A stretch of DNA of 8,149 bases, from NCBI GenBank assembly GCA_029857975.1, contig JAOUFX010000102.1:1-8149 (forward strand), read 5' to 3'. This stretch comes from Deltaproteobacteria bacterium (lineage in GTDB: Bacteria; Desulfobacterota; SM23-61). Shown here in pieces: positions 1-5,419 of this stretch. A model generated the notes under the pieces. That model was not told the DNA's origin, did no database searches, and saw only the letters and a list, made by a program, of their open reading frames with translations. Positions within the stretch are counted from its first letter, which is position 1; each line of letters starts with the position of its first letter. The translations under genes and the position numbers were made by a program.

Positions 1-108
1 AACGATGGCGATGACCAGCAGGACGTGAACGAATCCGCCAATCGTGTAGCCACTGATCAATCCCAGCAGCCACAAAATTAAGAGAATTACAAAAATCGTC
101 CACAGCAT
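1..108 (-). CDS. lmo0937-family small membrane protein (copy A, 3' end cut by window edge)
   Basis: The first 36 codons are present, beginning ATG-CTG-TGG at 108 behind a good ribosome site (AAAGGAG about 8 nt upstream). The protein is almost wholly hydrophobic: one membrane segment, a G-Y-T-I-G-G turn, and the start of a second. This is the pattern of the lmo0937/DUF5670 family of roughly 50-aa inner-membrane proteins, whose function is unknown and which often occur among stress-related genes. The DNA is identical over all 108 bases to the complete copy at 2076-2225, so the missing tail is probably the same 13 residues plus stop. It lies downstream of the coiled-coil gene at 354-881 on the same strand, with a gap of about 245 bp. 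The family assignment is from memory of the motif; the reading frame itself is certain. Confidence 0.8.
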   Translation of the reverse strand, partial: MLWTIFVILLILWLLGLISGYTIGGFVHVLLVIAIV

Positions 109-353
109 GTTTGGCTCCTTTCTGAGGACAGAATCCGTCCATCCATTTCAATCTACTTTGGGGCACTTAAGACATCATTCTCTAAAAAAATGGACAAAAA
201 TATATATAAGGTGATCCCTCTATTTTTTCATAAGAAATACTGTATTTTGAGGCTGGTTTTCCCTGTAGACGAGACAAGTGCAACTTGCCTTTCAAAGTTC
301 AGGAATTAAATAACCCAAACTGAGCAGCCCGTCTTTGCGTCGGTAGGAGCGCC
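109..353. promoter_or_regulatory. Intergenic leader of lmo0937 copy A, with a motif shared with copy B
   Basis: No gene is seen here. The minus-strand ribosome site of copy A is at about 115-122. At 241-256 is TGTATTTTGAGGCTGG, which recurs as TGTATTTTAGGCCGG at 2363-2377; the two sit 133 and 138 bp upstream of the two lmo0937 start codons. A short perfect palindrome, CAAGT-GCA-ACTTG, lies at 275-287. These are candidate promoter or operator elements. No clean sigma-70 pair was recognised, so the regulatory role is inferred from position and repetition only. Confidence 0.35.
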
Positions 354-881
354 TTAGGCCTCAGTATGCATAAAGATCCGGGCCAGTGATCGCCTCCAAC
401 AGAACCCGAGCACAATCGCTAGAGAGGCAAAAAAAGCCGCCCCGAGCGCACAGGCAACGCGCGCGCCCTTGGCCAGCCTCAACTGTTCGCTCCCTCGGCG
501 CAGTTCCAGCTCGCCTGCATCAAGTCGCCTTTCGCCAACGTTAACCTTGCCCTCTCCTTCGGCAACCTGCTTGTCTCCTTCGGCGATCTGCTCTCTAGCC
601 TCCTTGAAGCCCTTTCCGCCCTTCAGCAGCTTGTCCGCTAACACCAAGAACAGGTTGTCTTTGGCTTGCTCGAACTCCTTCTTGCCCTCTGACAACTCTC
701 GCTTGCCGGCCTCCAACTTAGCTTTGCCCTCCTTAAGCGCGGTCTGTCCTTTTTCAAGCTGTCTTTGACCATCGGCTATCTGCCTTTCCCCGGCAGTAAT
801 CTTCTCGGTGAGAAACAGATAGCCGGCCACCGACGCAAGAGCCAATAGAATTATGAGCAGCAACGCAAGCACCTTGCCCAT
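354..881 (-). CDS. Membrane-anchored coiled-coil protein with glycine heptads
   Basis: A 175-aa protein with a clear start: ATG at 881 with AGGGGGA about 7 nt upstream. Residues 4-24 form an N-terminal membrane segment and 142-162 a C-terminal one, leaving about 115 residues between. The middle has two blocks of seven-residue repeats with glycine at every seventh position: Gly31, 38, 45, 52, 59 and 66, then Gly102, 109, 116, 123 and 130. The pattern is roughly G-x-x-x-L/I-x-E/K, very rich in Lys, Glu and Gln. Similar glycine-spaced heptads occur in the extracytoplasmic coils of YhgE/Pip- and MMPL-type proteins, so a periplasmic rod held by both ends is plausible. I do not recognise a named family. 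It is separated by a terminator from the small genes upstream, so it probably has its own promoter. Confidence 0.85.
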   Translation of the reverse strand: MGKVLALLLIILLALASVAGYLFLTEKITAGERQIADGQRQLEKGQTALKEGKAKLEAGKRELSEGKKEFEQAKDNLFLVLADKLLKGGKGFKEAREQIAEGDKQVAEGEGKVNVGERRLDAGELELRRGSEQLRLAKGARVACALGAAFFASLAIVLGFCWRRSLARIFMHTEA

Positions 882-1030
882 GATGTTTCCCCCTGTGTTT
901 TATTGACCTAACAGTGTTTAAAGATTTTTGGAAGAAATGACGCATCCCGATTCAATAAATGAAAATCATATCGAAACATTTTCGATGATCTGAAATAAGA
1001 GGAGATATAGCAGCTTCATACAATTGTAAA
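882..1030. promoter_or_regulatory. Upstream region of the coiled-coil gene, with a 17-bp palindrome
   Basis: No gene is seen here. A perfect inverted repeat, ATCGAAA-CAT-TTTCGAT, occupies 970-986, about 90 bp ahead of the coiled-coil gene's start at 881. Beyond a 2-base bulge the pairing continues with TCA/TGA. Position and symmetry suit a repressor or activator operator, or a hairpin in a long leader. No sigma-70 promoter could be placed with confidence. Confidence 0.4.
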
Positions 1031-1076
1031 AATACGAAAAAAGAAGAGGCAGGACCATTTCTGACCCTGGCCTCTT
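1031..1076 (-). terminator. Rho-independent terminator
   Basis: Read on the minus strand, the arms AAGAGGCCAGG and CCTGCCTCTT pair over 10 bp with a single bulged C and a loop of about 12 nt. A run of T (CTTTTTTCG, then TATTTTT) follows directly. It starts 7 bp past the stop of the 24-codon ORF at 1083-1157. It would end transcripts coming from the small genes at 1238-2225 and insulate the coiled-coil gene at 354-881. Confidence 0.85.
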
Positions 1077-1082
1077 GCGGAT

Positions 1083-1157
1083 TTACTTTCTAAACTTCCT
1101 CCAATCTGCCGACATTCCAATCAACCACAAGCCTATGGTAACAAAATCATTTTGCAT
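1083..1157 (-). CDS. Possible 24-aa small protein next to the terminator
   Basis: ATG at 1157 opens a 24-codon frame with a hydrophobic middle (T-I-G-L-W-L-I-G-M) and a basic end (W-R-K-F-R-K). A purine-rich GAAGAAGG lies 3-10 nt upstream and could serve as a ribosome site. The stop codon falls 7 bp before a strong terminator on the same strand, where the last gene of a transcript would end. It resembles a single-helix small membrane protein, but it could be a chance frame or the eroded end of something longer. No family is recognised. Confidence 0.3.
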   Translation of the reverse strand: MQNDFVTIGLWLIGMSADWRKFRK

Positions 1158-1237
1158 TTACCTTCTTCAAACTCATCCTTACGGTCAGGTGCTTCAGCTT
1201 TCAGCATTTCTTGCAGGGATTTGAAGATCCCTATGAC

Positions 1238-1388
1238 TTACCGAATTATTCCATTTTCCTTTGATCCACGCAACAGTCCCACCAGCCCGATAATGATCGC
1301 GACAATACCGCCAACCAGCATCCATGGCGCCAAAGATCGTGAGAAGGATACCCCCGGCAAAAATTGCCAGCGAGACCGCTCTATTCAT
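1238..1388 (-). pseudogene. DUF3185-like small membrane protein, frameshifted and shortened
   Basis: ATG at 1388 has a near-perfect ribosome site (AAGGAGG, about 8 nt upstream) and encodes an opening typical of DUF3185 (M-N-R-A-V-S-L-A, then G-G-I-L-L, then F-G). After about 21 residues this frame loses sense. A different frame, opening at 1321, gives M-L-V-G-G-I-V-A-I-I-I-G-L-V-G-L-L-R-G-S-K and stops at 1238, which looks like the C-terminal helix of the same family. The roughly 20-residue linker normally between the helices is absent. The simplest reading is one gene that lost its middle through a deletion that also shifted frame. Alternatively both halves are translated separately from overlapping frames. 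DUF3185 proteins are about 65-aa inner-membrane proteins of unknown role. Confidence 0.55.
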
Positions 1389-1433
1389 GAAAAAATCCTC
1401 CTTTTGATTTTCATACCAGGCCCCACGAAAGGG

Positions 1434-1499
1434 TCATAGAAGTTTTGGCCCGCGAATGATTCTAAGCAAGATGATCACGATGGCGATTGCCACCAGGAC
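1434..1499 (-). pseudogene. lmo0937-family C-terminal remnant
   Basis: A 21-codon minus-strand frame ending in TGA at 1434 aligns without gaps to the last 21 residues of the intact lmo0937 protein at 2076-2225, with 11 identities including A-I-V, the R, the G and the final L. The N-terminal helix is missing: upstream of 1499 the frame runs into an A-rich stretch and a stem-loop, and no start codon is nearby. Its DNA has diverged much more than that of copies A and B, so it is an older member of the family. It is a decayed gene fragment rather than a working gene. Confidence 0.55.
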
Positions 1500-1514
1500 T
1501 TTTTTTGAATTTGG

Positions 1515-1539
1515 GCCGAGGAGGGTTTTCCTCCTCGGC
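1515..1539. repeat. Perfect 10-bp stem-loop
   Basis: GCCGAGGAGG and CCTCCTCGGC pair perfectly around a 5-nt loop (GTTTT). Read on the plus strand, a weak T tract (CTTTATC) follows, so it could terminate plus-strand transcription, though no plus-strand gene leads into it. On the minus strand it lies about 70 nt after the BON lipoprotein stop and is followed by A rather than T, so there it may act as an mRNA 3'-end stabiliser. It sits where the first half of the lmo0937 remnant should be. Confidence 0.6.
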
Positions 1540-1608
1540 TTTATCAGAAATCCATGATTCGGGTCGATAGCGGCCGCCATGCTCCGTCCGGGAAGGGATA
1601 AAGACCTC

Positions 1609-1923
1609 CTATTTTACGTTCAGATTATTCTTTACGGATTTGACCCCTTTGACGCCGCTGGCGATTTCCCCCGCTTTATCGACGGCCTTTTGGGAATCAA
1701 CGAAACCGCTCAGCTGCACGGTGCCCTTGTAGGTTTCGACACTGATCTGGAATGACTTGAGAAAATCATCAGCGGCAAGCAACGATTTTATCTTGGTCGT
1801 GATGACCGAATCGTCCAAGTATTCCCCGGCACCTTCCTGTTTGGATGTCGAGGCACAGGCCACCAAGGTGGCGATCAGCATAAGAAGCATAAAAAAGCCG
1901 ATAAGCATATTTCTCTTTTTCAT
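1609..1923 (-). CDS. BON-domain lipoprotein
   Basis: A 104-aa protein. ATG at 1923 is chosen over upstream options because GAGAGGAG lies about 9 nt before it, a signal peptide follows, and any longer frame would overlap the lmo0937 gene. The leader has M-K-K-R, a hydrophobic core, then the lipobox L20-V-A-C23 for lipidation and signal peptidase II cleavage. Residues about 35-104 form a BON domain: an opening D-D-S-V-I-T-T-K-I-K helix, a strand with K-G-T-V-Q-L-S-G-F-V around 66-75, and the closing G-V-K-S-V-K-N-N-L-N-V. BON domains are thought to bind phospholipid or envelope components (OsmY-, Kbp- and DolP-like proteins), usually under osmotic or envelope stress. It lies 152 bp downstream of the lmo0937 gene on the same strand and may share its transcript. 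The membrane to which it is anchored cannot be told from the sequence. Confidence 0.9.
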   Translation of the reverse strand: MKKRNMLIGFFMLLMLIATLVACASTSKQEGAGEYLDDSVITTKIKSLLAADDFLKSFQISVETYKGTVQLSGFVDSQKAVDKAGEIASGVKGVKSVKNNLNVK

Positions 1924-2075
1924 AGCGATTACTCCTCTCTGTGAGTTTGTGGTGAAATGGCTGGTTGCGAGACCTTTTCTACTGAAGGTATCAAACAGAT
2001 TCGGCAAAATCTTTCTGGACCTGCCGACCACCTCCTTTCCAAATATTTCACCTTCTCCGGCAAGGGTCAAAAAGG

Positions 2076-2225
2076 CTACAAGGGTCTTCGTCCCTGAATA
2101 ACTCGGATCAGCACCGCAACGATGGCGATGACCAGCAGGACGTGAACGAATCCGCCAATCGTGTAGCCACTGATCAATCCCAGCAGCCACAAAATTAAGA
2201 GAATTACAAAAATCGTCCACAGCAT
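2076..2225 (-). CDS. lmo0937-family small membrane protein (copy B, complete)
   Basis: A 49-aa protein, almost wholly hydrophobic, with two predicted membrane segments (about residues 2-20 and 24-41) joined by G-Y-T-I-G-G and ending in a basic tail, R-V-I-Q-G-R-R-P-L. ATG at 2225 has AAAGGAG about 8 nt upstream. Length, the M-L-W-T-I start and the R-x-I-x-G-R-R-P end fit the lmo0937/DUF5670 family, which has no known biochemical role. The first 36 codons are identical in DNA to copy A at 1-108, and homology extends about 16 bp into the leader with one change. It is the most upstream gene of the minus-strand cluster and is followed by the BON lipoprotein. Confidence 0.85.
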   Translation of the reverse strand: MLWTIFVILLILWLLGLISGYTIGGFVHVLLVIAIVAVLIRVIQGRRPL

Positions 2226-2569
2226 GTTTGACTCCTTTCTGGTGTGATAAACTTAACACTGCCTTTTATTTGAACTATTTTATTTTTGGTTAGAATATTT
2301 ATTAGCCCATCGCCCATGAGAAAATAAATGGGGTAAAACCTGTATTTTTAAAAAAAAGATAATGTATTTTAGGCCGGCCATAGCGGAGGAGAATACTTCG
2401 TCGGATGGCAAGTGGAAAGGGACGCAAAGGCCTGAACCACAATAAGTAGACGCCAAGAAAGGAAGAAGCACACAAGGTAATGGGTTTAAGGGGGGTTGCA
2501 TTGGATGGAAAAATATTGAATAATCAAACAGGATTAAAAAATTTGAAAGGCAGGGATTATCATTAACCC
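2226..2569. promoter_or_regulatory. Divergent intergenic region between lmo0937 copy B and the RNB nuclease
   Basis: No convincing gene is seen in these 344 bp. It must hold promoters for both directions. The copy-B ribosome site is at about 2233-2239 on the minus strand, and the motif shared with copy A is at 2363-2377. On the plus strand, GACGCAAAG (2420-2428) and GACGCCAAG (2449-2457) form a loose repeat of a kind I recall as scattered in intergenic DNA of environmental genomes. A 14-codon plus-strand frame at 2406-2450 lacks support. Confidence 0.4.
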
Positions 2570-4054
2570 ATGGTAACTACACCGAATGGAAGACGAAAAG
2601 GTATCCTGGAGCGGATCGCTTACCGGGTGATGAAGGAGCGCGGTTTTATACCCGATTTTTCAAGGGCTGCCCTTAACGATCTGAAGAATATTCAGCAGGA
2701 CGATGGAGGGGCGAAATCTCCTGGAAAGGACCTGGGCCACCTGCTCTGGGCGTCGATTGACAACGATGATTCCTTAGACCTGGACCAGTTGACGGTGGCC
2801 GAGGCCCTGCCGGATAAAACGGTAAAGATTCTTGTGGCTGTCGCTGACGTGGATGCCCTCGTAAAAAAGAACTCGGCCATTGATGAGCACGCCCGGCAGA
2901 ACACGACTTCGGTTTACACAGCCGGCAAGACCTTTCCCATGCTTCCGGAGAAACTCTCCACGGATCTCACCTCTCTCAATTATCAGCAAGACCGCCCGGC
3001 CATGGTCATCGAGATGGCGATCGACGCAATGGGGAAGATACAAAGCCCGGATATCTATCGTGCCCGGGTCCGCAACCGCGCCAAGCTGGCCTACAACAGT
3101 GTGGCGGCCTGGCTGGAAGGCAAAGGGTCCATGCCGGAGGCCGTGGCCGCTGTCCCAGGGCTGGCAGAGAATCTTCGTATCCAAGACCGGGTGGCGCAGC
3201 GATTGAAAGCCCTGCGGCATGAGCACGGGGCTTTGGATCTGCAGACGCTGGAAGCCCGGCCGGTCTTTGCCGGAGACGAGATCCAGGATCTGCGGTTGGA
3301 TGAACGGAACCGGGCCAAGGAGATCATCGAGGACTTTATGATTGCGGCCAATGGCGTGACCGCGCGCTTTCTCCACGGGAAAAATGTTCCCTCCCTAAGG
3401 CGCATGGTCCGTTCACCCAAGCGGTGGGGCCGGATCGTCGAGGTCGCGGCCCAGCACAATTCCCCGCTTCCATCGGAGCCGGATTCGAAGGCCCTCGCGA
3501 GTTTCCTGGCAGAGCAGAAAGCAGCCGATCCGCTCCGTTTCCCCGATCTTTCGCTCAGCGTCATCAAATTGCTCGGCCCCGGTGAATATGTGGTCGAACC
3601 CCCGGAAGGTGCGGTGCCGGGCCACTTCGGCCTTGCCGTCAAAGATTACACCCACTCCACCGCTCCCAACCGGCGGTTTCCGGATCTGATCACCCAGCGC
3701 ATCCTGAAGGCGGCGCTGGACGGGTCGCCCCTTTCCTACAGCCAGGATGAACTGGAGGAATTGGCCCGGCATTGCACGGAAAAGGAAGATGATGCCAACA
3801 AGGTAGAGCGGCTCGTTGCCAAATCGGCCGCGGCCATGCTGCTTTCTTCAAGGATCGGGGAGCCGTTCGACGCAATCTGTACCGGCGCTGCCGACAAAGG
3901 GACGTGGGTGCGCATCTTTCGTCCACCCATTGAAGGGCGATTACTCTATGGATATGAAGGCGTCGATGTGGGCAACCGGCTTAAGGTGCAGCTTATTCAC
4001 ACGGATGTAGAGAAGGGATATATTGATTTCAAGAAGATCCACTTGGGTCTTTGA
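2570..4054 (+). CDS. RNB-domain exoribonuclease (RNase II/R superfamily, short form)
   Basis: A 494-aa protein that would degrade single-stranded RNA 3' to 5' in the cytoplasm with Mg2+. The metal-binding motif is at residues 62-72 (S-I-D64-N-D-D-S-L-D70-L-D72): D64, D70 and D72 align with E. coli RNase II D201, D207 and D209. The fourth Asp position (D210) is Gln73 here. Next come the A-D-V motif (92-94), T-S-V-Y-T-A-G-K (113-120), P-M-L-P-E-K-L-S (123-130), and the RNA-contacting Y-T-H-S-T-A-P-N-R-R-F-P-D-L at 360-373. Residues about 430-490 look like a small S1/OB-type beta domain. There is no room for the N-terminal cold-shock domains of RNase II or R, so this is the stand-alone RNB type. 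An in-frame stop just upstream makes ATG 2570 the first start; the only ribosome-site candidate (AGGCAGGGA) is rather far, about 15 nt away. It is the only plus-strand gene in the window. Confidence 0.92.
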   Translation: MVTTPNGRRKGILERIAYRVMKERGFIPDFSRAALNDLKNIQQDDGGAKSPGKDLGHLLWASIDNDDSLDLDQLTVAEALPDKTVKILVAVADVDALVKKNSAIDEHARQNTTSVYTAGKTFPMLPEKLSTDLTSLNYQQDRPAMVIEMAIDAMGKIQSPDIYRARVRNRAKLAYNSVAAWLEGKGSMPEAVAAVPGLAENLRIQDRVAQRLKALRHEHGALDLQTLEARPVFAGDEIQDLRLDERNRAKEIIEDFMIAANGVTARFLHGKNVPSLRRMVRSPKRWGRIVEVAAQHNSPLPSEPDSKALASFLAEQKAADPLRFPDLSLSVIKLLGPGEYVVEPPEGAVPGHFGLAVKDYTHSTAPNRRFPDLITQRILKAALDGSPLSYSQDELEELARHCTEKEDDANKVERLVAKSAAAMLLSSRIGEPFDAICTGAADKGTWVRIFRPPIEGRLLYGYEGVDVGNRLKVQLIHTDVEKGYIDFKKIHLGL

Positions 4055-4080
4055 AGAGATTTTCCGCTCAAGCGTGCTGT

Positions 4081-4405
4081 TTTAGGTATTGTCGGTTCGA
4101 TGCGCGTACGGACCGAGAAAGGTGGCAATGTGCTCGAAAACACGCTCCGGCATCTTCAGCTGTTGCCAGGCGCCGATTCCGGCAGTCAGGGCCAAAGGCC
4201 AGAGAATAAAGATGGCGACAGTACCTGTAGCAGCTTTATCAATCCATCGTCCGGCGCCAATTTCCGCGTTTACCGTGTTCTCAACTTGATGAAAAACAAT
4301 ATTCAGTACCGTGGACATTCCCACAAACTTGCGCCATCCGCCAACCTTTTCGATTTGCAGCAAAGTGCCCCCATCTTCGGTCTGAAGCTTCTGACACTGT
4401 AAACC
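4081..4405. repeat. 325-bp direct repeat, copy 1
   Basis: Aligns without gaps to 6141-6465 at a constant offset of 2060 bp, with about 31 mismatches by hand count. It covers the shared C-terminal coding part of the two uncharacterised proteins plus about 20 bases past their stops. Bases 4323-4398 are identical in both copies. Similarity stops abruptly at 4405, inside the coding sequence. Confidence 0.9.
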
Positions 4406-4501
4406 GAGTAGCTTCTTTAACCGTTCATTTTCCTCCCTCAGCAAAGCACATTCTCTTAATGCTTTCTGGAGTTGGTTTTGAAGGTTCTCGGGATCAATCA
4501 T
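4082..4501 (-). CDS. Uncharacterised membrane-anchored protein with swapped-in coiled-coil N-terminus
   Basis: A 139-aa protein. Residues 1-34 are a leucine-rich amphipathic coil (L-R-E-E-N-E-R-L-K-K-L-L-G-L) like the short coils opening some transposon-linked proteins, including TOTE-type primases; that resemblance is from memory. Residues 36-134 are a conserved domain: a beta-rich part with G-G-W-R-K-F-V-G-M-S and V-E-N-T-V-N, then E-I-G-A-G-R-W-I-D-K, a membrane helix at about 90-112 (I-L-W-P-L-A-L-T-A-G-I-G), and a closing M-P-E-R-V-F-E-H-I helix. The same domain occurs at 6157-6549, differing at only 7 of 99 positions. I recall similar proteins of unknown function with varied N-termini in other bacteria. 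The start at 4501 lacks a good ribosome site. It converges with the RNB nuclease, and no terminator is obvious between them. Confidence 0.7.
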   Translation of the reverse strand: MIDPENLQNQLQKALRECALLREENERLKKLLGLQCQKLQTEDGGTLLQIEKVGGWRKFVGMSTVLNIVFHQVENTVNAEIGAGRWIDKAATGTVAIFILWPLALTAGIGAWQQLKMPERVFEHIATFLGPYAHRTDNT

Positions 4502-4618
4502 CTAAACGCCATTTTATCAAATACGATGAAGTCCAAAAACTTGCCCACGCTTGGTTTCATCTTCTAAAACATCTTCTAAAGTGAACCAACTGGCGATAAT
4601 ATGGCTAGGGGGTAGGTT

Positions 4619-4702
4619 TTAAAACAACTTGCAGCAGGTTGCCCGGTTATTGGCGCCATGGTCCCGGTGCCCTCCAGGTTCCCTAAATTTAAAAATCGGC
4701 AT
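4619..4702 (-). CDS. Possible small ORF or gene fragment behind the PIN toxin
   Basis: ATG at 4702 opens a 27-codon frame beginning M-P-I-F-K-F-R-E, just 13 bp past the toxin stop. I recall small toxin-antitoxin-associated proteins that begin M-P-I-F/Y-x-F-R/K, but after residue 8 the sequence (G-G-H-R-D-H-G-A-N-N-R) no longer looks like them, so this may be only the head of a lost gene. No ribosome site is seen. The stretch 4665-4709 also contains the inverted repeat CGGTGCC/GGCACCG, which could be a weak terminator stem. Confidence 0.2.
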   Translation of the reverse strand: MPIFKFREPGGHRDHGANNRATCCKLF

Positions 4703-4715
4703 GGCACCGAGATTT

Positions 4716-5150
4716 TTATTCGACGAAAGGATTGCGAATACGGAGGCCCGGGAATCTAGTAAAGTCACGGTCAATTGTCCACAGCTCACGGACTCCGTGC
4801 TCCATAACAAGTGCGGCGATATGGGCATCATGCGCCAGGTTTCCTGAGGCCTGCCCCTCGAGCACAACCCGGCTAAGATGGGTAGCGTGTGCAGGTCCCT
4901 CACCCAGAAGGACGAGTGATGGTGATTGGAAAAGAAATTCAAGATCTTCAATGGCATCTTCAAGAGGAGTAGGAGGGTCGAATACGCGTGGGTGAGTCAC
5001 GACCCGCAAGAATTCATACACACATGGCCAGGGGAGCGCCCAGGGATTTTCACCTGAGGCGATCCCTTTAAGAAGTTTGTATGCTTGACGATGAAATGGG
5101 GTTTCTTCTCGACGGGCGTACACGAGAATGTTGGTGTCGAGGGCGATCAA
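4716..5150 (-). CDS. vapC: PIN-domain ribonuclease toxin (VapC family)
   Basis: A 144-aa PIN-domain protein, the toxin of a type II toxin-antitoxin pair; such toxins are Mg2+-dependent RNases that cut tRNA or rRNA. The acidic site is visible: D5 in A-L-D-T-N, E46 in V-Y-E-F, D108 in A-H-D-A-H-I-A-A, and D127/D129 in T-I-D-R-D-F. Start is TTG at 5150, because the first conserved strand (I-A-L-D-T-N) begins at once and GGAGGGG lies about 6 nt upstream. The TTG overlaps the antitoxin's TGA (bases 5147-5150 read TTGA on the minus strand), the usual arrangement for translational coupling. The RNA target cannot be told. The opening and the T-H-P-R-V-F motif around 52-57 fit the TA-type PIN subgroup well. 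Confidence 0.92.
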   Translation of the reverse strand: MIALDTNILVYARREETPFHRQAYKLLKGIASGENPWALPWPCVYEFLRVVTHPRVFDPPTPLEDAIEDLEFLFQSPSLVLLGEGPAHATHLSRVVLEGQASGNLAHDAHIAALVMEHGVRELWTIDRDFTRFPGLRIRNPFVE

Positions 5151-5383
5151 ATTCGCCCCTCCATTAAGTCAAAAAGGGCATCCCGGTCATCAAGGCGAAC
5201 TCCGGGAAGCATACGTCCCTTCTCGGTACGCCATTTCAGCTCATATCCTTTTTTCTTGGGACGCCTCCCCAGATAAAAGTGCAAAGCCGCCTCAATGACC
5301 TTCCTTAATGGTGTCCCTTCGTCTGCAGCCCGCTTTTTTGCCTGGCGCAAAAGCTCGTCACTGATTTCAATAGTGGTTCTCAT
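5147..5383 (-). CDS. vapB: Ribbon-helix-helix antitoxin (VapB type)
   Basis: A 78-aa protein. Residues 2-8 (R-T-T-I-E-I-S) form the DNA-binding beta strand. D-E-L-L-R-Q-A-K-K-R-A-A and P-L-R-K-V-I-E-A-A-L-H-F-Y-L form the two helices of a ribbon-helix-helix dimer. The basic linker R-R-P-K-K-K and the acidic tail G-V-R-L-D-D-R-D-A-L-F-D-L-M-E-G-R are typical of the segment that wraps the PIN toxin. ATG 5383 is preferred to an upstream TTG (5470) because the family begins with this strand and the promoter lies just upstream. No Shine-Dalgarno precedes it, and the mRNA may be nearly leaderless. The protein should neutralise the toxin encoded by the overlapping downstream gene and repress their joint promoter. 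Confidence 0.9.
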   Translation of the reverse strand: MRTTIEISDELLRQAKKRAADEGTPLRKVIEAALHFYLGRRPKKKGYELKWRTEKGRMLPGVRLDDRDALFDLMEGRI

Positions 5384-5390
5384 GCATAAA

Positions 5391-5419
5391 GATATATCAT
5401 TGTCTGCATAAATATGCAA
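5391..5419 (-). promoter_or_regulatory. vapBC promoter with palindromic operator
   Basis: On the minus strand, TTGCAT (5419-5414) and TATATC (5396-5391) are separated by exactly 17 bp and match sigma-70 -35 and -10 boxes moderately. The perfect inverted repeat TGCATA-AA-TATGCA (5405-5418) overlaps the -35 and the spacer. A second TGCATAAA sits 22 bp away at 5383-5390, touching the start codon. That spacing of about two helical turns is what cooperative binding by ribbon-helix-helix dimers would use. With this -10 box, transcription would begin at or within a few bases of the ATG. Confidence 0.55.

Noticed and set aside
1924..2259. Extended 216-codon minus-strand frame running into the BON lipoprotein
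   Set aside because: It overlaps the lmo0937 gene in another frame and lacks a ribosome site. The ATG at 1923 has a ribosome site and a lipoprotein signal.
2405..2460. Possible c-di-GMP (GEMM-I) riboswitch, from GGCAA followed by GGGACGCAAAGGCC upstream of the RNB nuclease
   Set aside because: The stem capped by a GNRA loop between the two motifs is missing, and the downstream receptor half does not fold. The text fits better as a loose GACGCAAAG/GACGCCAAG repeat phrase. A covariance search would settle it.
2774..3930. Several long minus-strand ORFs opposite the RNB nuclease
   Set aside because: They are mirror frames of a GC-rich, clearly coding plus-strand gene; none shows motifs or initiation signals.
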